Positions 49,070 through 61,989 of a stretch of 64,000 nucleotides of DNA are shown here, piece by piece; position 1 is the stretch's first letter, and every line of letters starts with the position of its first letter. The position numbers were made by a program, and so were the translations under genes. The stretch covers positions 20,509,351 to 20,573,350 of the forward strand of contig NC_072458.1 in assembly GCF_027596085.1 (NCBI RefSeq). The letters are read 5' to 3'. The notes beneath the pieces are model-generated. The model saw only the letters and a list, made by a program, of their open reading frames with translations, ran no database searches and was not told the DNA's origin. The stretch comes from Anoplopoma fimbria. Taxonomy: Eukaryota; Chordata; Actinopteri; Perciformes; Anoplopomatidae.

Positions 49070-52000
49070 ATTAGGTGTATCCTAGTGGAACTAAAGAAAG
49101 TAAATACCCACTGGAGAATGGAGCGGAGGCGCACGAACAGGTCAGGAGGCTGTCACCACAACAGCTGAAGCATTATACACCCACACCCGGTGCATGAGAG
49201 AGGAAAAATACGAAAAACCTCAGACCCGGAGAACAAGAGCGAGGCAAGACATTACATTCCTCCTCACCGCGTTCACCAAAAGCCATGGCCCAGCTGTGTG
49301 TGTGATCCAGCCAACTCCTACATCATCTGGAGCCATGCCTCATATATTCACTTCTGACACCGAGGCCCCAGGAAGCCCGCATATAAATATGGCAATCCGG
49401 TCGGAGTTGTATTAACACTTGGCAGAGGGGCGTAGCCGAGGCCGGAGCCCTCCTGTGGAGAGGTCAAACCTTTGTACAGACAAGCCCCTAAAGACCATGT
49501 GACACGAGGAAAATCACTTTACTCTAAAGCCCCGGTGCATAAACCAACCCACACTATGGATCTCTGCAGACAGGAGCAGTTAATTGATCCCCTTCCATAG
49601 GGGTGGATGCTTCTGCTATAAGCACTTATTTTTGGTGTTCATTTAAATCCTGCACGCTCCTCATACTTTGAGCTCGACACCCACTCAAGTTTTTTACTGT
49701 TCAACATTTAATTTGAGTTATTCCCATTGCAGTTTCCACCCACATTTCAGCGGAAAGTATGTCAGGCCGCCAAGTGTGTCCTTAATCAAACGCACCTCTT
49801 CTTTTCTGTGGATTCGGAGGACGCATCCAGGTGTTCAGTAATCCAAAGCTGGTCAGTTGATTTGTCGAGGCTATGGGAGAGAACTTGACATGACAGTAAA
49901 TCCAATGTAAACTCCTTCGAGGAAGAGGAGGCGCAGTCTCAGCCGTCAACTCTCTGGAGGCCACGGAGCTGAAGAATGAGTCATATGGATGTTACCTTAG
50001 ATAACTTGTGCTGTGCTGAACATTGTTGATGTGTGTAATAAAAGCTCTGCGACCTCAATTATCTCCATGATAGGATAAATACTGAAGGAAACTGAAGGAA
50101 AAAGAAGAGACATTCTTTATGAATTGTGCATTTTGTATTTGTGGACTAGTTACACTTCTATTCATCCCTCCTGTTGGAGAATAAACTACTTCACAAAAGA
50201 GTAATAGTTTGCAGATTTACAATGCAATGGCACAAATATGTCTCCTGAATGAACTTATTGTCTATATTGATTGAAAAAAGGTGCACAAGCCTGAGAACAA
50301 AACACAGTCGGTGGTGTAAACAACCTAATTCAGAGGACAAAAAAACAGAAAGAAGCTTGAGCCATTGTGACTGACTATTACAAGCATGTCCCCAGCTGGA
50401 GGATGAGTTAGTCATTAGCTCACCAGCTGCAGTAGTTCACCAGCTAACCCTACAAGTGGTTAATACATCACAGATGCTTTAGCGCTGTCTGTTTGGATAG
50501 GATGCTACTTTACGTGTGGCTGGGCCTTTCAAGAGAAGAACATTTGACAGTGAAGAGGGGTGGGAAATGAGGTGCGAGAGCAAAAAGGTGATGACATGTG
50601 ACAAAGGTTCCAAGGAGGAAGCGAACAAGGTGACACCACGAGGTACGATGTAGAGATGAGGATCTGACGTCACCCGAATCTGCATGTACATGTACGCATG
50701 AATCCTCCACCCAGCAGAGGGGATTTAGAGAAACTCCACCTCTATCGGTCCAGCTACGCAACCACAGTCTAGACTGCTGATGTGTGCCTTAAAAGTATGT
50801 TTTTTTTTTATATTTCAATCACCTGCTATTAATCAAAAGTGTTCATTTCTATGAAGACAAAACGCTAATAACAACGAGAGGAAGACAAGAACAGTGAATA
50901 CAGGCCAGTTAACATGCTGAGAAATGTCGGCCATATTGAATAAGAGAGAAAGGTGATGTTAGTTATGTGTTAAATTGATGTTGGTGTGTGTGAAAGGAGA
51001 ACAATATTTATATTACCCCCCCATCCGCAGTCTGTATCAATCATGTTGTTGCACTTGTGGAAAAATGAGGGAAAAAGTTGGGTGGAGAATGAATAACGAG
51101 AGCTCGAGTTCACATACCAGCCTAACTTTTTGTGATTGTTGATTTCAGAAGAGAGAAAAAAATGTCTGCCCACAGTTGTAACACTGCAGAGAAGATAGAG
51201 AATGATACAAACACATCCCTTAAAGCATACTGAAACTTTAAGTTCTATAATGTTAAGTTCTAACTCACAACACTCACATTACCTTGTACTCTGAAGGTGT
51301 GGAGGACAAGGCAATGTCACTTTTTTTAGTTTTTTGTGTAGATGGCAGCATTGCTCAAACGTTTTTCTGGAGAAAGGCAAAGAACTGCAGGTTCAATAGA
51401 CGTGATGGAGGGGAAGGGAAGCAGAGTGCTGCAGGGATGACGAATCTTTGGAGGCCGACCCGAAAGTCAGCGTCGCACTGGATCCTTTGACAAAAAGCTT
51501 TTTCCATTAAATGACTGCAGGAACTAAACTCTGTGGCAAACACATGTTTATGATACTTACACTTTTTGTTCAGCAAGATAATCTTCACAAATTAACACAG
51601 TTTTTCCAAGTGTGAAAATAATCACCAAAGGTAAAAAAAAAAAGCGTTATATTACGTTATGAAATAAACGAACTTCACCACGGTGGTATGACCTCACCTC
51701 ACCACCACCACCAGATGAAGCCGGACTAGTCGCCATGATGACTCTTTGTAGTCTCATGTAGACACTTGTTATTAACCACCTTGTTAAGAGACACGTAAAG
51801 CTTCAAAACTCACAAAAAGGGTATTTATTACAGGACTTTATCTTGTAGAACAAAACACTAAAATCTATAAAGTTGTGTTAACCACAGACCTTATTTCAGG
51901 CATCTACCTACAAACCCATTATAAAAAAAAACACATCAAGTTCCATGCGAGGGAATCAGAAGTGCAAAAATGCCTACTGCAGCACTCTATTGAAAGCATA

Positions 52001-52209
52001 AAAAAAATAAAGACTGCACATACTAAAAAACAAGTCTGTAACTGAAGAAGTTGCTCTTTGCTGCTACCTCACAGTCCATCAAGTGAACCACCTGTTCAGA
52101 CAGAACTTCAGTCTTTATAAGCTGCTACAGACAGGTGGAGGTGTCTCTACAGGTGCATTGTCATCTGTTGATCTCTCCCAAAATATCCCCTTTTTTTTCA
52201 GTCAGGCTG

Positions 52210-52720
52210 CGCGGCGAAACGAGCGCACCTATCTCTTTTGGTAAACTCCACACACTGTGAGCTACGGGCGATGAATCAAACTACTCCTGTCCTGCTCTCT
52301 CACTACTCATTTCATTCACAAACCCAAAATATCGCTGAAGGCATCCGATTGGCTGGGAGCGCGCCACGCAAAAAGACGGCGTGCTCTCGGTGGCCAATGA
52401 GAGACGAGTTGTACGCTCTCTCTCTCTCATTCGCTCTCTCTCGCTTCCAATGCTCCCTCTTTAACCCTCTCTTATTTTCATTTTCGTTCTCTCCCTCTCT
52501 CTCTCTCTCTCTCCCTCTCCCCCTCCCTGTCTCGGCACATTACAGCAGTCAAAACAACAGCCTGGCTGAAGAGAGCGCAGCGTAGAAACAAGTGCTGTAT
52601 TTTAGGGAGAGGGGGACAGCAGGACGAGACTATCAACCTACACTTTCGGAGTGGATTGCACTTGCTCCGAGTCGCTCTTTAACTCCCTCCGGGGGCGAGT
52701 CTTAAGTGTTGACTTAGTCC
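52210..52720. promoter_or_regulatory. Promoter-like segment with CCAAT boxes and CT tract
   Basis: The region has more CpG than its surroundings (GGCGAAACGAGCGC, GGGAGCGCGCCACGC), inverted CCAAT at about 52350 (GATTGGCTGGG) and direct CCAAT at about 52394 (GGCCAATGAGAG), then a long pyrimidine tract (52420-52525) of the kind found at TCT or initiator-type starts. No open frame downstream resembles a known first exon, so this is a guess at an untranslated first exon or an isolated CpG island. Confidence 0.3.
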
Positions 52721-55700
52721 TGTCTCGCCCTTTAAGCCCAGCCATCTGTATATTTGTTTCTGGCTCTTTTTATAACCTCCTCCCGTACGTCTTTTGCTCG
52801 TAGGTGACAGAGGAAAGCACTCTAAAAATGAAACTTTATTGAGCGATTGATTGGCTGATTGACAGCCATATTGACTGATCTTTAACTGGGCCCTCCTGAG
52901 ACGGGAGCAGGCTGGCGTCACGCCTAATTCAATATGGCCAAATTCAATATTCACTTTGGGTTTCTTTTTTTTTTTCAAAGAGAAAATCTTTGTGTCGCAG
53001 AGAGGACAGAAAAACAACAGAAAACACACATGAATCAATAATAGCAGTGATCCAGTGACTCTCTGTGAACTCTAAAGTGGGGAACTGGGTTGACTGGGTT
53101 CTCGTGGGGGTTTTGAGGTGCAACACTGCCATCTATGGGCGGGTCCGGGCGCTGCAGGCTCCCCGACGGATTACATCATCATGTTGAGGGCACTGATGTG
53201 TTTTTCTAAAGATGCTGTGGCTCAGACAAAGAGAAGCAGGGATGGAGATAGTTGTATGCTACACAGGAAAAGATTTACAGTGAATAATTAAAAGACGTAC
53301 ATGTGGACAAATACAGGAAGAAGAGTTTTTAAAAACACACACATGTGACAAATATTCCACATCTGTGTGACTTTAAAAAAATGATTTGATCAATCAACTG
53401 TCAATAAATGCCATCTAGCTTATGACTTCATTCCCAAACGACCAACCAGTCTTCTGCTGAAGGTACAGATCACATCTTTACTACTACATCTCATTAATTA
53501 GAATCTAACTTGCTCTAATGATGATAGCCAGACAAATGTATTCACCATATTTTTTCCCAAAACTATCCTAGACACACTGACCCACCTATAAATAGGCCTA
53601 AAGGAAAAGTAATCAGGTCAGCAGAACCAATGATGTCAGTCAAACCTTTTTTTCCAGTCTTCTAAAAAGATATTCTTTTAAAATCGCTGCAGACGACACA
53701 ATTCCTTAATGCATCTCGAAGATTTTTCCTTCAGTATGTAGACCTGATCTTCTGTTTCAACATGTAATAAATCATCAGTAATGCCTCTAAAAAGGTCCAG
53801 ACTTCAAAGACCAGACAACCTGTCACAGGTGTCTGTCCTGGTGGAGCCTTAGGAGCTAAAGATGTGGAGTTTTTGAGCTGAAACAAAACCTACACATGGG
53901 CATGAAATTGAACATTTGAACATTTCTATTGTCATATTTTGACACGGAAGCCATGATGATCTACCACTGAGTTTAGCTGTCTTAAGTAAAGTCCGCTTGA
54001 TGCCAGATTCATAACAGCAAATACCCAGAAAGAGATGGGCAACACTTTTGTCACAAACCATCACAACAGTGTGATCAAATGCAGGGATTTTGTGGGAGCA
54101 CACTGCCTCCTAGTGTCTACATATATATTTGCAACAGAATCTGTTAGATATGTTATTGACAAAGTGGGATATTCTCTCACCTCTTTTAGCTGTAATATTT
54201 AGTCAAAACAATTGCTTTGGAAACATTTGTGTAGCAGCTGTTCAACATCGTCTGTATCGATTTGGAAGGTTGTACTTCAAAAAAAAGAATGGTTACCCAT
54301 CTGTTATTTACTTGAGACCATGAAAAAACATTGTTCCAACACCTGTAGTCTGCTACAAATATTATAAAAAAGTGATTTGATGTTAACTACAGCCAACTGA
54401 AAAGTGTTTTGAGTTATTGTAATGACTTGCAGCTTTTTTTTTTCCTCCAACGACAATACAGTTTGACAGCCGATGAATGTGACTACCGAAATAAGTTGAT
54501 TAGTTACGCAAATTATCCAATGATATTGTACAATACATTTATTATTTATCGCTAAAACATTTTTTTAACTTGGGAGAATAATTTGCAGTCGTCTTTCATC
54601 ATGATTGAAACACAGAACATTTGAGCAGGTAAACCAAGTAATTGCACAAACACCTCCCTAAGATCTAGATAAACTGTTACCAAACACATATTCAAAATTA
54701 TGTTCAGATATCATTCCCAATCAAAACTCATCTAAAGAGTAGAGTGACGAACTTCAGGCAATCTCAATGCCAATGTAGCACGGTGGTCAAATACTACATT
54801 AATGGTGCTAAATTCAAAATTTAGTGCATATATATATATATTTTTGGGATTGCCTCTACGCAGCTCGGAACATGGCGACAGCTTATCCGGCGGCTAGGAG
54901 CTAACGGTGCTAAAAGAACTAACAGCGCAAACGGCTACAGCGCTGACCGAGCTAACAGTGCTAACATGAGGGGGAACAAAGTCGGCGCAGCGCTTCCGTG
55001 ACGACGAGCTTCATTGGCGCTTACAGTGACTCTTGAAAGCACTCAATCTCCTGCAAAAGCTTTCAGTTTGATGGCAATCACCTTTTAAAACATGCCCATG
55101 TCTTTAATAAAACACACCGACCACAATTGACAATCTGAGACGTGCTCTTCTGGTACCGAGAGCTATACGCTTCAAATGTCTCTGCAATCGAGGACAGGCT
55201 TTTACATGGAAGCTCAGGGTTTCTGAACGCAGCTTGAAGAGTGAAGACAGGCTGTTTCCCCAGCCTCAATGTCAAACACGACACTTTTTTTACAGGTTGC
55301 GGAAAACCTGTTCTTAAGAGCTGCAAGAAGGATTGTTAGCATCTAGACAAACCACTCAACAACACAGGAATTGAATAAATGTGAATCAGGTCTGAATCTA
55401 CAAAATTGTTCCTGCATTCAAAGCTACTGGAGAGCAAATGAAAAAAAAAAAAAAACTCTGCAGCCACAACTGTAGACAATGCTGACCTTAATGAACGGAT
55501 CAATATCAGCCGTGACCCAGCGACATTAAACTCTTAGGATGACATGTTTAGTGTCGCATTGACATTATAAAATTCTCATTCAGACACTCATGCAGTCATG
55601 CCGGGCCTCCAAGTCAGTTTTTTTTAGTGATTGACTTCAGGGAATTCCACACTAAAAAGGTATTTCAGAGTTGCAAAAAAGACTGGAAAGAGAATCAGTT

Positions 55701-55733
55701 CTTAGTATCAGCAGACACCCAGACTTTAGGTAC

Positions 55734-55739
55734 TTTATT
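55734..55739 (-). terminator. Candidate polyadenylation signal of the E2F gene
   Basis: AATAAA on the minus strand (TTTATT on plus), about 545 bp downstream of the E2F stop codon. It would give a 3' untranslated region of usual size. Other A-rich candidates are not excluded. Confidence 0.35.
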
Positions 55740-56282
55740 GGTATAAGAGAAAGTAGTATCATGCATCCCGTGTAGCAAAGTCAAGACGAGACATGTGGGT
55801 ACTTTTGCATCTTTAATGCTTTTAAATCAACACGTCCTGACACTAAATGGGCGTCTAAATCCCCAGGCTTCGTTGTCAAGGCTCCTATGTGATAACAATA
55901 CAAAACGTCGTCTCTCCAGTGACACGGTCATGAATAAGTCCTGCGTTGAGACAGCAATGCTCACACCCGAAAGGAAGGACACTTGAGGACGCCCCAACAA
56001 TACAACAGATTAAAGCTCTAAAATAAAAAGTGTTTTGTATAACAGCATGTGTGTCAGCCAAAGTCCTGAAGACAACAACAAGGAAGCCATGAAAAGATGT
56101 CACTCCTCCACATACCTGAGCGTCAGTACATCCCAGTCACATTGTCCAGGACAGGAAAATGTAAATGTGAAAAAAAAAAAAAAAAACAGCACACTGTTCT
56201 TGTATTGTGTCCCCTTGATGTTCTGTTTTTGAGAAGGTGGCAATTGTCTCCGGAAATTAGTGAAATTCCCAAACGCAGTTGT

Positions 56283-59200
56283 TCAGAGAAGGGGCGTTTC
56301 TAGGGGCAATTGATCCAGGTCAAAAGAGGAGAAGAGGTCAGTGATGCCCTCATCCTCCGTCAGGCTCAGGAGGTAATCCTCCCCACCAACAGAGAAAGCT
56401 AGAGGGGGAGTGAGGGTGACAAAGCTCTGTTGATCTCCAGAGTGGGGCTGGAGGGAGGTGTGCATGGGTGAGACGGGGGTGACAGTGACTGGTGATGGGT
56501 GCTGTGTCGGCTCGGACGGCGGGCTTGAGATAAAATCAACTCCAGAAGTACGGATCGCATTGTCTAGAAAGATAATGGGAGTTTGGATAAGGAGACACGG
56601 GGGTTAGAAAAATGATGAGCGGTGGAAGTTTAAAAAAAACAAAAAAAAACAAAGCAAATGTGAGCCAAGAATCTAAAAAGTAAATACAGTCTCTTATTAA
56701 AAAAGAAAAAGAAAAAAAAAGGTTCCTGTGTGGGAAAAGGCCCCCATGGGTATTTGCCTCCTCGCTGAGGCAACAAAGTACCATTTTACAAGAGCACCCA
56801 GATGGATCATGGGACGTTTAAGTGCAAGACTCACCTTTGGAAGACACCTGGACGAAGGACGAGGAAGGCACGAGGGGGGTGGCGTTGTTCCTATTGGCTG
56901 AGGAGTTTAAGTGGCTTCCGTTGGCACCGGAGCCGTCTGTGGCTTCCATCGGCATGGGGTCATCGGAGCAGAGGAACGCCTCGATGGGCCCCCGGGTGCT
57001 GCTGAGGTGGACCTGGAGGCTCTGAGCGGAGCGGAAGTAGACAGAGTGCTTTTATTAAGTGGCCTCTGAACACGAGCGGAGAGCAGACACTTACAGTGAA
57101 CGGTGTCTTGGGAGGATGTGGCAAGAGCGCAAGTTCGTTTAAGCCGATGCTGCATCAGTAAAAAACAAGGCAATTAAGCATCTTGTATTGTTTTACTGGG
57201 GATTAAAGGCTAAATATTCAGGCCACATCCTCACTACGATGTTTTCACTCCTGTTAAAAGGAGATTGAAAACGCTTATTCAGGCGGTTTTCATTTTAAAA
57301 CTCGGGGGAAGCGTTTAAGTGTGGACAGGGACAAACGGAGACCTTTCAAAACGCTGACGCAGACGCCCTATTGGACCTTTTCTGGAAGAAAAAAAAAGAA
57401 AAAAGAACTGCCTCAATCAAGTGGTTAATTCGACTTGGATGACAAACTGCAAGCATTGCTGACCTTGTTGTCTATGCAATCATGTTACGCAGTTAAATTC
57501 TACTACTGCCTACAAATGAGTGCGCTTAGTGCTTAGTGGAGCACTTTGTGACAATTCCAATATCCGATGGCTATATTAGCCTTGGTCATGTGATAAGCTC
57601 CGTCAATACTACTCCGCCTGAATAAGGCACATTTCTGAAACTGTGCTAAACGGCTCCTCTGGATGGAGATTGGTTATTGTTTTAAGACACACTTTTAAAA
57701 CAAACTAGTAGTAGTGTGGATTAGGCTCGAGTTTCATTGCAAAAAAAAAAAAGATACGATTGACTGATTATGTTGAAACATGTACCTCTTCTGGGTGCGG
57801 CACCTCCAGTTTTGTCTCTACAGGCGCTTTGATCACAATCACAGTCTGTTCTTTCAGGCTGGGAATCCTTTGGACATCCTCGTAAGTCAAATAGGCGAAC
57901 GTGATCCTCGGGGTTAAGGAATATTAAATCAGTGTGGACGGGTTTGTGTACAGCAAACACTCAATAACAAAACCCAAAATACCAATCACATATGGCATTG
58001 ATCCCTCCAATGCCTTCTAAATCAAAACTCCGTGTTTGGCTTGGCCTTTAGACATAACGCCAATGACGCTTTTAACACAATGCTTGGGGCACACCCATTT
58101 GACGCAAGCGAATCTGGGTCACAACAACAGAACAAAATGAAGCTGATATAACAAATCAGAAAGGATATCTTTGAGTGTTCTGGTTCCCGCACAGCTGGTG
58201 AACCTGCTTTGTGCAGCTTTGGATCAACTCGTCCAGCCTCCTCTCCTCCTCCACCAGAGCTTTCAGCTCCTGATCCATGTGCACGTTCACATCACCGCCC
58301 CTGTGCACACACACAGGATTAAAACCTCAACAGACACCACTAAAGACATCGAAATGAAATGATCACGAGGCAATTAAGAATAAAACATTATGTTAACTGT
58401 GCATAGAATAATACAGTCAACTAATTCAGCATTTGTTGTATGCACCAGCAGCTTCAACCATTTATAAAATGAAGTAGATACTCTGTCAGTCTTTAAAAAA
58501 TACATATATAAACAATATATAGATGGGCCCTAATTGTGTTTGTCAGATATATTGAATCACTCACCAAAACACACTAACAAACCACAATGTGCATATATGT
58601 GTTGTACAACAAGCTCTTTTCTAACACACACACACACACAACCACTCATACAATCATACTTACAGCCACTCGACAAAGTTCTTCGACTTCTTTTTGATGA
58701 GTTGGATCCCCTCCAGGACGTTGGTGACGTCATAGACGCGTCTCTTTGGGGCATTGAGCTCCTGGGCGGCGAGGTTCAGGTCCAACACCCCGTCAGCAGA
58801 GCGACTCAGCATGTCAGCAAACCTCTGCGTCAGGACGCCGAGCGAGGTGTCACAGCGAGACTTCTCGAACAGGAACTTGCGCGCTATGGGATGGGAGGCG
58901 GGAGCTGGGGGGAAGAAAAATGGGTGAGGGATGAGAATGATTCCTTTTTTCCCCTCTTCTAAAATGTCATATTGTTTTGTGCCTTTTCTTATTGTACTTT
59001 CTCTAATATTTGCCATTCTTCTGTTGCCACCAAGTGTAACAAGGAGTGTGCTGCACTCTGATTTCAAAAGGTCCAATGCCATGTGACATTAGACGCTGTT
59101 ATGTCATGATAAATCCCCTTATTTTAATTTGAACCGGATACTCAGAGTGAGATTATGGGGTTTGCTCTATTTAGATCCAGTGTTTGGTGAAAGCGACATT

Positions 59201-59919
59201 GAGCAGCCAAGAGTTTCATCAAGAATCTTTCAATGTTCAAATCTGAAATCAAAACTCACCTCTTCAAAACCGCTTTTAATGTCTGACTAACGCTGTGTGT
59301 TTTAAGTTTTTAAATGTCTGTAAAGCGTCGTTGAGTACTCTGAAAAGCGCCCTATAAATAGAATGTATTATTATTATTATAATTATAAGTTGTGTGAACA
59401 TTTGGCCATTTAACTCTGTAAACAATATCTTGAAAAGAAGCTGCGAGACACCCAGCAAACAAGACTCCACTCGGTGTTTTTGTGCTCGCAGACTGTACAA
59501 AAGATGTGAACCGGTGAGCTCATAGTGTGACCTGAATGGTATGTGTATTTATTGTCTGTGTAGTTGTATAGTATTGTATTTAGTAGTTGTATGTATTTAT
59601 TGTCTGTGTAGTTGTATTTAGTATGTATGTATTTATTTATTGTCTGTGTAGTTGTATAGTATGTATGTATTTATTGTCTGTGTAGTTGTATAGTATGTGT
59701 ATTTATTGTTGTCTGTGTAGTTGTATAGTATGTGTATTTATTGTCTGTGTAGTTGTATAGTATGTGTATTTATTGTCTGTGTAGTTGTATAGTATGTGTA
59801 TTTATTGTCTGTGTAGTTGTATAGTGTCTGTGTAGTTGTATAGTATGTGTATTTAGTGTCTGTGTCTGTGTAGTTGAGCTGCTGCAACACTTGAATTTCC
59901 CCCATGGGGATCAATAAAG

Positions 59920-59965
<46 letters not shown>

Positions 59966-60747
59966 CCATAACACTGGAGCACTACAGCACAAAGTCTCAC
60001 CCTTTCCTCCTGAGTCGAACAGAGAGGCCATCTGTTTTTTGGGGGTCCAGTCACCATCATGAAGGCCCTGGGGGTCACCGGCTTCCAGCTCCAGCCTTCT
60101 CTTTGCCTGAGTGGGGGAGAAGAAAAAAACACATATACATCATGCATCTTAAAACATTTAATTTGCAATTATCTCACTGCATCAGGGCAGCCATTTTGGG
60201 CGAGAATACAGTATAAACTAACCATGCACCTATTGCATTCCCTGTGACTTAACCTGCATGTGACCAGAAGCAATGCATGTGCAAATGCATTGACCAGCAT
60301 GCTCATCTGGAGCTGGTTAATCCTGCTGAATGAGGATTGTCACTACCTGCAGGGTTGGGACAGAAAGCTAGTTGCAACAACATCTCCCCATCCCCCTCCC
60401 ACGCTCACCCAAAGGCCTACCAGTATGAGTTTGCTCCCAGTAACAGTGATCCCAGTGCAGATCCCAGTGGACCCTCCTCACCAGTGTGTCCCTGCAGAGG
60501 TGTGGTGGTGGAGCAGGCCTGGCAGCGTGTGTGGAGACTGGGAGACCAAAGTGTGCAGAAGTCTGCTCCGACAAGGCGCGGTGTGTGTGATGCCCTGTGG
60601 CCAGAAGGTAAAACATGTGTGAAGTTACCGGAAGTAGATTAATGCGGCCGCAGCGTCATAGCGTCCCCTTCAAAGTAAAAGCACGCAGATAAAATAAGAT
60701 AATATAAGAGAATTATTTATTAGTCCCGCAGCGGGGACATTTACAGG

Positions 60748-60829
<82 letters not shown>

Positions 60830-61847
60830 GTTATTATATTATTATTATTATATTATTATTATATTATTATTATTATATTATTATTATTATTATATTATGA
60901 TTATATTATTATATTTTATTATTATATTATTATTATATTATTATTATATTGTTATTATATTCCTTTATTACAGCAGCAGAGAGGTTAAAAAATAAAACAA
61001 GATTAAAATAAGTATTATAAATAAGCAAATGAGCAATAAAAAAAACAGTAAAGAATCCATAGTACAATATTATATATAATATATTATTATTAATATTATA
61101 TGAATATTATATATTATGTAATATTACATTATTATTATTATATTATTAATATTATATATTATGTAATATTACATTATTATTAATATTATATATTATATAA
61201 TTATATATATACAGTACCAGTCAAACGTTTGGACACACCTTCTCATTCAACTACTTTGAAGAATGTAAAATATAAAACATATTCTGGTTTGTTGAGCATT
61301 TGTTTGTTTACCACATAATTCCATATGTGTTCCTTCATAGTTTGGATGTCTTCAATATTAATCTACAATGTAGAAAAAAATAAAAATAAAGAAAAACCAT
61401 TGAATGAGAAGGTGTGCCCAAACTTTTGACTGGTACTGTATAATATATAATTATTAATATATATTATTATTAATATTATATAATTATGTATATAAATATA
61501 TATAAATAATATATAATTATTATTATATTAAATTATTATTAATATTACATAATTATGTATGTGTAATTATGTATATTATATTATATATATAATTATACAT
61601 ACAGACATGACAAGAGTAGTATAAAAGCAAAAAAAATCTGCATATATAAATATATATGTACATAAATATACATAAATATACACCAGAGTGGCATGTGATA
61701 AAATATATTTTATCAAACGACCATAAAATATGAAAATAAGGCTGGGCATATAGTATAAAAAGCAAAAAAATCTGCATATATACATATATATGTACATAAA
61801 TATACATAAATATACACACATATATATATATATACGTACATAAATAT

Positions 61848-61920
<73 letters not shown>

Positions 61921-61950
61921 CACAAATACATATATACATGTATATATATG

Positions 61951-61989
<39 letters not shown>

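Larger units (their letters stand above)
49100..56250. other. Non-coding region including a promoter-like GC-rich segment
   Basis: No supported exon down to the 3' end of the E2F gene. Mostly single-copy sequence with A-rich runs. The segment 52200-52720 differs from its surroundings: it is GC-rich, with paired CCAAT boxes and a CT tract, and is listed separately. Confidence 0.45.

Noticed and set aside
57901..58168. Ordinary GT-AG intron at this position, using AG at about 57909
   Set aside because: No GT donor exists at the end of the upstream exon; the AT-AC pair with a U12 branch site gives the expected protein join.
59536..59876. CRISPR array
   Set aside because: Repeats are contiguous without unique spacers, in a fish intron.
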